A DNA stretch of 64,000 nt from Geodermatophilus arenarius (GTDB taxonomy: Bacteria > Actinomycetota > Actinomycetes > Mycobacteriales > Geodermatophilaceae). The DNA lies in assembly GCF_042654585.1 (NCBI RefSeq), contig NZ_JBHSGR010000003.1:62001-126000 (forward strand), read 5' to 3'. Position 1 is the first letter of the stretch; each line of letters starts with the position of its first letter. Of the stretch, positions 1 to 7,796 are shown one piece after another. The notes under the pieces were generated by a model. It was not told the origin of the DNA and did no database searches. It saw only the letters and a program-made list of their open reading frames with translations. Made by a program: the position numbers and the translations under genes.

Positions 1-2122
1 CGACAACCTGCCCAGCATCCCGAGCGTGGGGGAGAAGACCGCGGCCAAGTGGGTGCGCGAGTACGGCTCCCTCGACGAGCTGGTCGACCGCGTGGACACG
101 GTCAAGGGCAAGGTCGGCGAGAAGCTGCGCGAGCACCTGTCCTCGGTGCTGCAGAACCGGCGGCTCACCGAGCTCGACCGGCAGGTCGCCCTCGACCTCG
201 GCCCGCAGGACCTCGCCGTCCGCGCCTGGGACCGCAACGAGGTGCACACCCTCTTCGACAACCTGCAGTTCCGGGTGCTGCGCGAGCGGCTGTTCGCCAC
301 GCTGAGCAGCGCCGAGCCCGAGGTCGAGGGCGGCTTCGACGTCACCGCCGACGACGTGCCGGCCGGCGGGCTGTCCGCGTGGCTGGACGCGCACGCCCGC
401 ACCGGGCGGACCGGCGTCGTCTTCCGCGGCACCTGGGGCCGGGGGACCGGTGAGCTGACCGGGCTGGCGCTGGCCGCCGCCGACGACCACGCCGTGTTCG
501 TCGACCTCGGTCCCGACCTCGACGTCGCCGACGAGCAGGCGCTGGCCGACTGGCTGGCCGACCCGGCCGCTGAGAAGGTGGCGCACGACGTCAAGGGCCC
601 GCTGCTGGCGGTGTGGTCGCGCGGCTGGGACCTGCAGGGCCTGGCCAGCGACACCGCGCTGGCCGCCTACCTGGCGACGCCGGGGCAGCGCTCCTTCGAC
701 CTCGGTGACCTCTCGGTGCGCTACCTCAAGCGCGAGCTCAAGGACGCCGCCGAGCCCGAGGGCCAGATGACCCTCGACGGGATGGGGCCGAGCGAGGCCG
801 ACCTCGCCGCCGAGGCCGCGCACGCCGACGTCCTCAAGGCGGTCGCCGTCAACGACCTCTCCGACGCCCTCGAGCAGGTCCTCGCGCAGAAGGGCGGCGA
901 CCACCTGCTGCAGGGGATGGAGCTGCCGCTGACCCGGGTGCTCGCCCGGATGGAGCACCGCGGCATCGCCGTCGACACGGACCTGCTCGCCGAGCTGCAG
1001 CGCGAGTTCGCCGAGGGCGTGGCCGCCGCGGCCGCCGAGGCGTACGCCGTCATCGGCCGGGAGATCAACCTCGGGTCGCCCAAGCAGCTCCAGGCGGTGC
1101 TGTTCGACGAGCTGGGCCTGCCGAAGACCAAGAAGATCAAGAGCGGCTACACCACCGACGCCGACGCGCTCACCTGGCTGCTGGCGCAGACCGGGCACCC
1201 CTTCCTCGAGCACCTGCTGCGCCACCGCGACGTCACCCGGCTGCGCACGGTCATCGACGGGCTGATCCCGATGGTCGACGACGCCGGCCGCATCCACACG
1301 ACGTTCCAGCAGACGATCGCCGCCACCGGCCGGCTGTCCTCGATCGACCCGAACCTGCAGAACATCCCGATCCGCAGCGCCGAGGGCCGCCGCATCCGGC
1401 AGGCGTTCGTCGTCGGCCCGGGCTTCGAGTCGCTGATGACGGCCGACTACAGCCAGATCGAGATGCGGATCATGGCCCACCTGTCCGGGGACGAGGGGCT
1501 GATCGAGGCCTTCACCTCGGGGGAGGACCTGCACTCCTTCGTCGCCTCGCGGGCCTACGACATCCCCATCGAGGACGTCGACCCGGAGATGCGGCGCCGG
1601 ATCAAGGCGATGAGCTACGGCCTGGCCTACGGACTGAGCGCCTACGGGCTGGCACAGCAGCTGCGCATCTCCACCGAGGAGGCGCGCGAGCAGATGCACG
1701 CCTACTTCGAGCGCTTCGGCGGGATCCGCGAGTACCTCGACGGCGTCGTCGAGGAGGCCCGGCTGCGCGGCTACACCGAGACCACCCTCGGCCGGCGCCG
1801 CTACCTGCCCGACCTCACCAGCGACAACGGGCAGCGCCGGCAGATGGCCGAGCGGATGGCGCTCAACGCCCCGATCCAGGGCTCGGCGGCCGACGTCATC
1901 AAGGTCGCCATGCTCGGGGTCGAGCGGGCGATCGGGGCCGAGGGGCTCCGCTCGCGGATGCTGCTGCAGGTGCACGACGAGCTCGTGCTCGAGGTGGCGC
2001 CGGGGGAGCGGGAGGCGCTGGAGGAGCTGGTCCGCCGCGAGATGTCCGGGGCCGCGCAGCTGTCGGTGCCGCTGGAGGTCTCCGTCGGCGTGGGCCGCAG
2101 CTGGGACGCCGCCGCCCACTGA
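1..2122 (+). CDS. polA: DNA polymerase I, 5'-truncated by window edge
   Basis: Replicative gap-filling and repair polymerase. The reading frame is already open at base 2 with DNLPSIPSVGEKTAAKW, the helix-hairpin-helix end of the 5'-nuclease domain, so about 190-200 N-terminal residues lie outside the window. Next comes a 3'-5' exonuclease-like domain in which the usual catalytic DxE is replaced (FRGTWGRGTGELTG), so proofreading is probably absent, as in mycobacterial PolA. The polymerase domain follows, with motif A (DYSQIEMR, near 1444), motif B (RRRIKAMSYGLAYG, near 1590-1640) and motif C (QVHDELVLEV, near 1968). The gene ends at a TGA 40 bases before a repeat element. Identification is secure. 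Confidence 0.97.
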   Translation, partial: DNLPSIPSVGEKTAAKWVREYGSLDELVDRVDTVKGKVGEKLREHLSSVLQNRRLTELDRQVALDLGPQDLAVRAWDRNEVHTLFDNLQFRVLRERLFATLSSAEPEVEGGFDVTADDVPAGGLSAWLDAHARTGRTGVVFRGTWGRGTGELTGLALAAADDHAVFVDLGPDLDVADEQALADWLADPAAEKVAHDVKGPLLAVWSRGWDLQGLASDTALAAYLATPGQRSFDLGDLSVRYLKRELKDAAEPEGQMTLDGMGPSEADLAAEAAHADVLKAVAVNDLSDALEQVLAQKGGDHLLQGMELPLTRVLARMEHRGIAVDTDLLAELQREFAEGVAAAAAEAYAVIGREINLGSPKQLQAVLFDELGLPKTKKIKSGYTTDADALTWLLAQTGHPFLEHLLRHRDVTRLRTVIDGLIPMVDDAGRIHTTFQQTIAATGRLSSIDPNLQNIPIRSAEGRRIRQAFVVGPGFESLMTADYSQIEMRIMAHLSGDEGLIEAFTSGEDLHSFVASRAYDIPIEDVDPEMRRRIKAMSYGLAYGLSAYGLAQQLRISTEEAREQMHAYFERFGGIREYLDGVVEEARLRGYTETTLGRRRYLPDLTSDNGQRRQMAERMALNAPIQGSAADVIKVAMLGVERAIGAEGLRSRMLLQVHDELVLEVAPGEREALEELVRREMSGAAQLSVPLEVSVGVGRSWDAAAH

Positions 2123-2161
2123 GCCTCGACCTCGAGCAGAGGGTCAGGTGTCGACACGGGC

Positions 2162-2217
2162 GGCCCCGGTGCAGGGGCCCGCGCCGAGCCTGCGAGGCGT
2201 GGGGGGCACCGGGGTCC
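2162..2217 (-). repeat. Dispersed stop-codon-proximal hairpin repeat, copy A
   Basis: An 11-bp imperfect stem (2162-2172 with 2206-2216, including CCCCGGTGC/GCACCGGGG) encloses a 33-nt loop containing GGGGCCCGC, a GCGAG core and a G-run. Copies with the same stem length and loop length lie at 4916-4970 and 29799-29851. The right end abuts the stop codon of the minus-strand methyltransferase gene (2219-2221) and lies 3' of it, so a terminator or 3'-end role is likely. It also separates that gene from polA, with which it converges. Confidence 0.7.
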
Positions 2218-2218
2218 T

Positions 2219-3061
2219 TCAGCAGGGCCGGTGGGCGACCAGGACGAGCGTGCCGGGGACGAGCGCGCCGCGGGCCGGCGACCACTGGCCCCACTCCTGC
2301 GTGCGGCCCGGCGTCCACTCCGGCTCGACCAGGTCGTCGAGGACCAGGCCCGCCCCGACGACGGCGCGCACCCAGTCGCCGACCGTGCGGTGGTGCTCGA
2401 CGTACACCGTCCGGCCCTCGCCGTCGGTCTCCACGTAGGGCCGGCGGTCGAAGTAGGACGACACGACCCGCAGGTCCTCGGGGTCGGGGGAGTCCGGCAG
2501 CGGCCAGCGGAACGGGTGGTTGACCGACACGGCGAACCGCCCGCCCGGGCGCAGCACCCGCGCCACCTCGGCCAGCGCCCCCTCGACGTCGGCCACGAAC
2601 GGCAGCCCGCCGAACGCCGAGCAGACGACGTCGAACGACGCGCCGGCCAGCGGGAGCGCGCCCACGTCGGCCTGCAGCAGCGGCACGACGACGCCGGTGG
2701 TCGCGCCCAGCTCCGCCGCGCGGGCGAGCATCCCGGCCGACAGGTCCAGCGCGACGACGTCGGCCCCGGCCCGGCGCAGCCACCGCGCGCACGGCGCCGA
2801 CCCGCAGCCGACCTCGAGCACCCGGCGGCCGGCGACGTCGCCGAGCAGGTGCGCGTCGGCCTCGCGCAGGCCCTCCGGGCACCACAGGAAGTCGACGTCG
2901 CCGAGGTCGTCGCCGTGCTCGGCGAGGTAGGCCGGCGCGGCGGCGTCCCACCAGCCGCGGTTGGCGCGGACCGACTCGGCGGACCCGGCCGGCCGCCGCT
3001 CGACACCCCCGGCGGCGGGGTAGCCGTCGGGCCCGAGGGGGAGCGTGGGCGGCGGCACCAT
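2219..3061 (-). CDS. Class I SAM-dependent methyltransferase
   Basis: A 280-residue soluble protein of the Rossmann-fold methyltransferase class. SAM motif I is VLEVGCGSAPCARWL, followed by the acidic motif II region (VVALDLSAGMLARA) and VCSAFGGLPFVADVEGALAEVARVL (post-motif and motif III), with the typical RPGGRFAVSVNHPFRW strand. The substrate cannot be read from the sequence. I chose ATG at 3061 because upstream in-frame codons run into the rpsA promoter region. The gene is divergent from rpsA and convergent with polA; repeat copy A lies directly behind its stop codon. Confidence 0.85.
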   Translation of the reverse strand: MVPPPTLPLGPDGYPAAGGVERRPAGSAESVRANRGWWDAAAPAYLAEHGDDLGDVDFLWCPEGLREADAHLLGDVAGRRVLEVGCGSAPCARWLRRAGADVVALDLSAGMLARAAELGATTGVVVPLLQADVGALPLAGASFDVVCSAFGGLPFVADVEGALAEVARVLRPGGRFAVSVNHPFRWPLPDSPDPEDLRVVSSYFDRRPYVETDGEGRTVYVEHHRTVGDWVRAVVGAGLVLDDLVEPEWTPGRTQEWGQWSPARGALVPGTLVLVAHRPC

Positions 3062-3113
3062 GACACGCCCAGCGTGACACGCCGGGCCGGATCGGCAGAG
3101 GTCGCCCACCCGG

Positions 3114-3143
3114 TGGACCCCGGTGCGCGCGCGTCCGTACCAT
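3114..3143 (+). promoter_or_regulatory. Candidate rpsA promoter
   Basis: A TGGACC -35-like hexamer (3114-3119) and a TACCAT -10 box (3138-3143) are separated by 18 bases, in the gap between the divergent methyltransferase gene and rpsA. This would give a 5' leader of about 125 bases before the rpsA start. Evidence is motif match only. Confidence 0.35.
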
Positions 3144-3275
3144 GGGGATGCGCCAGAGGTCTGTCAGTGCTGTTACCCGCAAGGGATCGGCGCGCGCCGG
3201 CTCTCCCCGCTCCCGCGGTCACCCGGCCGCGGTCCCCCTGTCCCTACGCATCCCCCGTCCGGAGCACTCGACCAC

Positions 3276-4742
3276 ATGACCTCCACCCAGGTCCGTCCCG
3301 ACAGCACCCCCCAGATCGCGGTGAACGACATCGGCACCGCCGAGGACTTCCTCGCCGCGATCGACCAGACGATCAAGTACTTCAACGACGGCGACATCGT
3401 CGAAGGCGTCATCGTCAAGGTCGACCGGGACGAGGTGCTGCTGGACATCGGCTACAAGACCGAGGGCGTCATCCCCTCGCGCGAGCTGTCCATCAAGCAC
3501 GACGTCGACCCCAACGAGGTCGTCAAGGTCGGCGACGAGGTGGAAGCTCTCGTCCTCCAGAAGGAGGACAAGGAAGGCCGCCTGATCCTGTCCAAGAAGC
3601 GCGCCCAGTACGAGCGCGCCTGGGGCACGATCGAGGCCAAGAAGGAAGCCGACGAGGTCGTCACCGGCACCGTCATCGAGGTCGTCAAGGGCGGTCTCAT
3701 CCTCGACATCGGCCTGCGCGGCTTCCTCCCCGCGTCGCTGGTCGAGATGCGCCGCGTCCGCGACCTGCAGCCCTACGTGGGCCGCGAGCTCGAGGCCAAG
3801 ATCATCGAGCTCGACAAGAACCGCAACAACGTCGTCCTGTCCCGCCGGCAGTGGCTGGAGCAGACGCAGTCCGAGGTCCGCAGCGAGTTCCTCAACAAGC
3901 TCGCCCGCGGCCAGGTGCGCACCGGCGTCGTCTCCTCGATCGTCAACTTCGGCGCCTTCGTCGACCTCGGCGGCGTGGACGGCCTCGTGCACGTCTCCGA
4001 GCTGTCCTGGAAGCACATCGACCACCCCTCCGAGGTCGTCGAGGTGGGCCAGGAGGTCACCGTCGAGGTCCTCGACGTCGACCTCGACCGCGAGCGGGTC
4101 TCCCTGTCGCTGAAGGCGACGCAGGAGGACCCGTGGCGCCAGTTCGCCCGCACCCACCAGATCGGCCAGGTCGTGCCGGGCAAGGTCACCAAGCTGGTGC
4201 CCTTCGGTGCGTTCGTCCGGGTCGACGAGGGCATCGAGGGTCTGGTCCACATCTCCGAGCTGGCCGAGCGCCACGTGGAGATCCCGGAGCAGGTCGTGCA
4301 GGTCGGCGACGAGATCCTCGTCAAGGTCATCGACATCGACCTCGACCGGCGCCGCATCTCGCTGTCGCTCAAGCAGGCCAACGAGGGCGTCATCGGCGAC
4401 GAGGAGCAGTTCGACCCGGCCGCCTACGGCATGGCCGCCTCGTACGACGAGCAGGGCAACTACATCTACCCCGAGGGCTTCGACCCGGAGACCGGCGAGT
4501 GGCTCGAGGGCTACGAGGAGGCCCGGGAGACCTGGGAGCGGCAGTACGCCGAGGCCCAGGCCCGCTTCGAGGCGCACCGGAAGCAGATCGCCGAGGCCCG
4601 CGCGGCCGACGCGGAGGCCGCTGCCGGGGGCAACTACTCCTCCGGCGCCGACACCACCGCGGACACCACCACCGGTGGCGGCACCCTGGCCAGCGACGAG
4701 GCGCTCGCCGCGCTGCGGGCCAAGCTCGCCGGCGGGGAGTGA
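3276..4742 (+). CDS. rpsA: 30S ribosomal protein S1
   Basis: A 488-residue, four-repeat S1 protein of the actinobacterial type, which binds mRNA on the 30S subunit. The S1/OB repeats are visible as GDIVEGVIVKVDRDEVLLDIGYKTEG, VVTGTVIEVVKGGLILDIGLRGFLP, GVVSSIVNFGAFVDLGGVDGL and GKVTKLVPFGAFVRVDEGIEGL, each ending in the usual ISLSLK-type strand. The acidic C-terminal tail carries YGMAASYDEQGNYIYPEGFD, typical of actinobacteria. ATG 3276 follows GGAG at 3261; a longer in-frame ORF upstream has no homology. The polA-to-coaE neighbourhood matches other actinobacteria. Transcription ends at the hairpin at 4773. Confidence 0.97.
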   Translation: MTSTQVRPDSTPQIAVNDIGTAEDFLAAIDQTIKYFNDGDIVEGVIVKVDRDEVLLDIGYKTEGVIPSRELSIKHDVDPNEVVKVGDEVEALVLQKEDKEGRLILSKKRAQYERAWGTIEAKKEADEVVTGTVIEVVKGGLILDIGLRGFLPASLVEMRRVRDLQPYVGRELEAKIIELDKNRNNVVLSRRQWLEQTQSEVRSEFLNKLARGQVRTGVVSSIVNFGAFVDLGGVDGLVHVSELSWKHIDHPSEVVEVGQEVTVEVLDVDLDRERVSLSLKATQEDPWRQFARTHQIGQVVPGKVTKLVPFGAFVRVDEGIEGLVHISELAERHVEIPEQVVQVGDEILVKVIDIDLDRRRISLSLKQANEGVIGDEEQFDPAAYGMAASYDEQGNYIYPEGFDPETGEWLEGYEEARETWERQYAEAQARFEAHRKQIAEARAADAEAAAGGNYSSGADTTADTTTGGGTLASDEALAALRAKLAGGE

Positions 4743-4772
4743 CCCGCTGACCGTGCGCTGACGGTCTGACGA

Positions 4773-4815
4773 ACGACGGAGGCCCAGGACCCGCGAGGTC
4801 CTGGGCCTCCGTCGT
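4773..4815 (+). terminator. Strong terminator after rpsA
   Basis: A perfect 19-bp stem (4773-4791 pairs with 4797-4815) with a 5-nt loop begins 30 bases after the rpsA stop codon. There is no T tract, as is usual in high-GC actinobacteria. Confidence 0.85.
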
Positions 4816-4840
4816 GCGCGCACCGGGGTGGCGCAGAGGG

Positions 4841-4877
4841 GGGTGCCCGCCCGCCGTCCCCGTCCGGGCGGGCACCC
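4841..4877. terminator. Second hairpin between convergent genes
   Basis: A perfect 13-bp stem (GGGTGCCCGCCCG at 4841-4853, complement at 4865-4877) with an 11-nt loop. It lies between the rpsA terminator and the repeat behind the minus-strand gene at 4976, so it can act on either strand. Confidence 0.6.
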
Positions 4878-4915
4878 GGTCTCGTCGGGCGCCGCTCCAG
4901 AGCGAGCGCCGGACC

Positions 4916-4970
4916 GGCCTCCTTGCAGGGGCCCGCTGCGAGCGTGCGAGCAGTGGGGGGCGAGGAGGTC
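4916..4970 (-). repeat. Dispersed stop-codon-proximal hairpin repeat, copy B
   Basis: The same element as at 2162: an 11-bp stem (4916-4926 with 4960-4970, two G-U pairs) around a 33-nt loop. The stem differs in sequence from copy A but still pairs, while the loop core (AGGGGCCCGC, GCGAG, GTGGGGG) is conserved. It ends 5 bases from the stop codon of the minus-strand gene at 4976. Confidence 0.65.
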
Positions 4971-4975
4971 CTTGG

Positions 4976-5245
4976 TCAGAGGCTGAGGATGATCGCGAAG
5001 GCGGAGCGCGGGCGGCCGCCGGCCGCGGCCAGCGACTGCCAGGTGTGGCGGCCGGCCGGGGCGGCGTCGAGCAGCCAGCGGAGGAACGCCCCGCGGCGCG
5101 GGGGCTCCGCCTGCTGCATCGCCATGCGCGTGCGCACGGCGGGGATGTCGGCCACCCGGATCCCGCCCGCACGCTCCGCCCGGTGCCGGCCCGGGGTGCG
5201 GGGACCGGCGGGGACCGTCGCGACGGCGGTACGGGGCTGCGACAT
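4976..5245 (-). CDS. Small hypothetical protein
   Basis: An 89-residue basic protein that I do not recognise. It is Arg/Pro/Ala-rich, with a possible amphipathic segment RGAFLRWLLDAAPAG in the middle and a hydrophobic end (AFAIILSL). No signal peptide, cysteine pair or known motif is visible. ATG 5245 has a purine-rich GAGGAAGG upstream. It is convergent with rpsA and divergent from coaE. Coding status is supported by start, Shine-Dalgarno (SD) site and dedicated 3' hairpins rather than by homology. Confidence 0.55.
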   Translation of the reverse strand: MSQPRTAVATVPAGPRTPGRHRAERAGGIRVADIPAVRTRMAMQQAEPPRRGAFLRWLLDAAPAGRHTWQSLAAAGGRPRSAFAIILSL

Positions 5246-5368
5246 CGGGCTGCCTGCCTTCCTCGGCTGCGTCCCCCTCCGTGGGGAACCGACGGGGCGG
5301 ACGTTATGGGGAGTGACGGGTGTGACTGGTGCGACGCGCCGGGCGCAGGGGGCGGGTGTTACCCGTCC

Positions 5369-5397
5369 GTGACCGCCGTCCGCGCGCTCGTTACCGT
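5369..5397 (+). promoter_or_regulatory. Leaderless promoter of coaE
   Basis: GTGACC (5369-5374), a 17-base spacer and TACCGT (5392-5397) form a good actinobacterial -35/-10 pair. The coaE GTG begins 7 bases after the -10 box, where transcription is expected to start, so the mRNA is probably leaderless. No SD sequence precedes the GTG, in agreement. Confidence 0.55.
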
Positions 5398-5403
5398 CCG
5401 TCC

Positions 5404-6009
5404 GTGCTGCGCATCGGGTTGACCGGCGGGATCGGGTCGGGGAAGAGCACGGTGGCCGCGCTGCTGGCGGCCCGCGGGGCGCTGGTCGTGGACGCCGACC
5501 GCATCGCCCGGGAGGTCGTGGAGCCCGGCACGGCGGGGCTGGCCGCCGTCGTCGAGGCCTTCGGGCCGGACGTGCTCACCCCCGACGGGGCGCTGGACCG
5601 CCCGGCGCTGGCCGCCGTCGTCTTCGCCGACCCGCAGGCGCGGGCACGGCTGGACGGCATCGTGCACCCCCTGGTGCGCGCGCGGGCCCTGGAGGTCGTC
5701 CAGTCCGCCCCGGAGGACGCCGTCGTGGTCCAGGACGTCCCGCTGCTGGTGGAGACCGGCCAGGCCGGCGCGTACGACCTCGTGCTGGTCGTCGAGGCCG
5801 ACCTGGACACCCGCGTCGCCCGGCTGGTGCTGCGCGGGCTCACCGAGGACGACGCGCGCGCCCGCATCGCCGCCCAGGCCACCGACGAGCAGCGCCGGGC
5901 GGTGGCCGACGTCGTCCTCGACAACAGCGGCGCCCCCGAGGCACTCGCCGCCCAGGTGGAGCGGTTCTGGGAGGAGCGGGTGGCGCCGGCGGTGGGGGAA
6001 CGGCGGTGA
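5404..6009 (+). CDS. coaE: Dephospho-CoA kinase
   Basis: Last step of coenzyme A synthesis: ATP-dependent phosphorylation of the 3'-hydroxyl of dephospho-CoA. The 201-residue protein opens with RIGLTGGIGSGKSTV, the P-loop of this family, followed by VVDADRIAREVVEPGT and the lid/CoA region (DVPLLVETGQAGAYDLVLVVEA). Length is that of a single-domain CoaE; the UPF0157 extension found in mycobacterial CoaE is absent. GTG 5404 is fixed by the conserved N-terminus and by the promoter just upstream. Confidence 0.95.
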   Translation: MLRIGLTGGIGSGKSTVAALLAARGALVVDADRIAREVVEPGTAGLAAVVEAFGPDVLTPDGALDRPALAAVVFADPQARARLDGIVHPLVRARALEVVQSAPEDAVVVQDVPLLVETGQAGAYDLVLVVEADLDTRVARLVLRGLTEDDARARIAAQATDEQRRAVADVVLDNSGAPEALAAQVERFWEERVAPAVGERR

Positions 6010-6046
6010 GCGCCCGCCCGCCGGGGGTGAGGGCCCGGAGACGACG

Positions 6047-6077
6047 GGAGCCCCGGACCGCTGGGGTCCGGGGCTCC
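6047..6077. terminator. Bidirectional terminator between coaE and tRNA genes
   Basis: A perfect 13-bp stem, GGAGCCCCGGACC (6047-6059) with 6065-6077, and a 5-nt loop. It lies between the coaE stop codon and the 3' end of the minus-strand tRNA cluster, so it can end transcription from both sides. Confidence 0.8.
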
Positions 6078-6086
6078 GCGTGCTGG

Positions 6087-6158
6087 TGGGCGATACTGGG
6101 TTCGAACCAGTGACCTCTACCGTGTCAAGGTAGCGCTCTACCACTGAGCCAATCGCCC
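6087..6158 (-). tRNA. tRNA-Val (anticodon GAC)
   Basis: A 72-nt cloverleaf on the minus strand. The acceptor arm GGGCGAT pairs with ATCGCCC, the anticodon stem CTACC/GGTAG encloses loop TTGACAC (anticodon GAC), and the T arm contains GGTTCGAACCC. Discriminator A. It is identical outside the anticodon arm to the tRNA-Val at 9201. Third gene of the Gly-Cys-Val transcript. Confidence 0.96.
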
Positions 6159-6207
6159 GAGTCCGGTCTGCCGACCGGCCCGCTCCACCGCGCTCGGCGA
6201 GGAGGCG

Positions 6208-6278
6208 AGGTGGAGACGGGATTTGAACCCGTGTAGACGGCTTTGCAGGCCGTTGCCTCGCCTCTCGGCCACTCCACC
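6208..6278 (-). tRNA. tRNA-Cys (anticodon GCA)
   Basis: A 71-nt cloverleaf on the minus strand. The acceptor arm GGTGGAG pairs with CTCCACC, the anticodon loop is CTGCAAA (GCA), the T arm contains GGTTCAAATCC, and the discriminator is U as expected for tRNA-Cys. Middle gene of the Gly-Cys-Val cluster. Confidence 0.96.
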
Positions 6279-6321
6279 GCACACACGGGCGCCGGTCTCG
6301 CGACCAGCGCCCGAGGTCCCG

Positions 6322-6394
6322 AGCGGACGACGGGATTCGAACCCGCGACCCTCACCTTGGCAAGGTGATGCTCTACCAACTGAGCCACGTCCGC
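6322..6394 (-). tRNA. tRNA-Gly (anticodon GCC)
   Basis: A 73-nt cloverleaf on the minus strand. The acceptor arm GCGGACG pairs with CGTCCGC, the anticodon loop TTGCCAA carries GCC in a TCACC/GGTGA stem, and the T arm contains GGTTCGAATCC. First gene of the Gly-Cys-Val cluster. Confidence 0.96.
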
Positions 6395-6479
6395 GTTGCT
6401 GTGTTCTGTTGTGTCGCTGTCGTGCAGGGAGAACCATACCCGACCCGCGGAGGGGGTTTCACGGGGGGTCCCCCCGGGC

Positions 6480-6929
6480 TCACCGGGCCCCGGGATCGGC
6501 TCCGCCGCCGGACAGCAGCGCGGCCAGCGCGTCGTCGACGTCGAGCGCCGCCGTCTCCTGCCCGGAGGGCACGAGCTCCTCGGTCCGCTGCAGGAACGCG
6601 GCCACCGTGGCGCGGGACAGCTCGAACAGCGCCTCCCCGGACGGGGCCCGCAGGTGCAGGTACAGCACGTCACCGGTGGTGCGGGCCGGCCAGATGCGCA
6701 CGTCGCCGTCGCCGGCCGGCCGCTCGAGCCCCGCGGCGAGCAGTTCGCGGCCGACCAGCCAGGTGATGCCGTCGGCGGCGACCTCCCCGCCCTCGCCGAA
6801 GCCGATCCGCACCGCGAAGGGGTCGCGCACCGCGTAGGAGAGGGCGGCCGGCACCTCGGTCCACGAGGTGGGTCCGACCAGGTGCAGCGTCGTCGGGACG
6901 GAGTACCCGGAGGGGGAGCGGTGTGCCAT
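6480..6929 (-). CDS. SsgA-family sporulation/cell-division regulator (SsgB-like)
   Basis: A 149-residue member of the actinomycete SsgA-like family, whose best-known members recruit FtsZ at sporulation septa. Family hallmarks are visible in order: ALSYAVRDPFAVRIGF, W-x-VGRELLAAGLERPAGDGDVRIWP, the beta segment GDVLYLHLRAPSGEALFELSRATVAAFLQRTEELVPSG, and a short acidic C-terminus. ATG 6929 is preceded by GAGG at a proper distance; an in-frame ATG five codons upstream is less well placed. It sits between the tRNA cluster and the divergent sigma factor gene. Which SsgA-like subgroup it belongs to is not decidable here. Confidence 0.85.
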   Translation of the reverse strand: MAHRSPSGYSVPTTLHLVGPTSWTEVPAALSYAVRDPFAVRIGFGEGGEVAADGITWLVGRELLAAGLERPAGDGDVRIWPARTTGDVLYLHLRAPSGEALFELSRATVAAFLQRTEELVPSGQETAALDVDDALAALLSGGGADPGAR

Positions 6930-7145
6930 GTCGCCTCGATCCATGTCACGTGTAACGACGAGCGGAGCCGGATGTTGCGCGGACCTGCTGCCGGGCGTGT
7001 CGCCGCGGCCGGGCCGGCCGCGGGCGGTCATCGTCCCGACCGGTCCGCGCGGTCCCACCGGGTTCAGGGGCGGAGACCGTCCGGTGACCTCCCTACCCGG
7101 CGTGGTGAACCGCGAAGCGCGCTGTCGCGAATGCGACGTGTGACC

Positions 7146-7796
7146 ATGGGAACCGTGACGCGTCCGGCACGACGTCCGGAGGGCGACCCCGGTGACCTGG
7201 ACCTCGTGGCGCGCGTACGGGCGGGCGACCGGGGTGCCGTGGACGACCTCTACGACCGGTTCCGCCGGCCGGCGTTCGCACTGGCCCGGCGGGTGCTCGC
7301 CGACGACACCCTCGCCGAGGACGTCGTCCAGGACGTGTTCCTCGCCGTCTGGCGGGACCCGCACGCCTACGACGGCGCCCGCGGCAGCTTCTCGGCCTGG
7401 TTGATGGCGATGGTCCACCACAAGGCCGTCGACGCCGTCCGCCGGGAGGAGTCGCACCGCCGCCGCCGGGCCCGCGCCGAGGACGACCTCGCGCTGAGCG
7501 CCCCCACCGGCGCCCGCGACGTCGAGGACGAGGCGTGGGGCCGGGTGGTGTCCGAGCGCGTGCGCACCGCGCTCGGGGCGCTGCCCGACGCCCAGCGGGA
7601 GGCGCTCACCCTCGCCTACTACGGCGGGTACACCCAGCGGGAGGTCGCGGCCCTGACCCGCGCCCCGCTGGGGACGGTGAAGACCCGCATGCTGGCCGGC
7701 ATGCGCCGGCTGAAGGAGGAGCTCGGCGGGGTCGCCGGGCCCACCGCCGGTGGTGCGCTCAGCGGTCCCGCCGCGGTCGACGGAGGCGCCCGGTGA
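7146..7796 (+). CDS. ECF (extracytoplasmic-function) RNA polymerase sigma factor
   Basis: A 216-residue group IV sigma factor. Region 2 is LYDRFRRPAFALARRVLADDTLAEDVVQDVFLAVW and region 4 is LGALPDAQREALTLAYYGGYTQREVAALTRAPLGTVKTRMLAGMRRLKEEL, whose helix-turn-helix would read the -35 element. No extra C-terminal domain is present. The stop codon overlaps the start of the downstream anti-sigma gene (GTGA at 7793), the classic coupled arrangement. The start is uncertain: ATG 7146 is used here, and an in-frame ATG at 7131 would add five residues. The partner resembles RskA, so a SigK-like role (envelope or redox stress) is possible but unproven. Confidence 0.92.
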   Translation: MGTVTRPARRPEGDPGDLDLVARVRAGDRGAVDDLYDRFRRPAFALARRVLADDTLAEDVVQDVFLAVWRDPHAYDGARGSFSAWLMAMVHHKAVDAVRREESHRRRRARAEDDLALSAPTGARDVEDEAWGRVVSERVRTALGALPDAQREALTLAYYGGYTQREVAALTRAPLGTVKTRMLAGMRRLKEELGGVAGPTAGGALSGPAAVDGGAR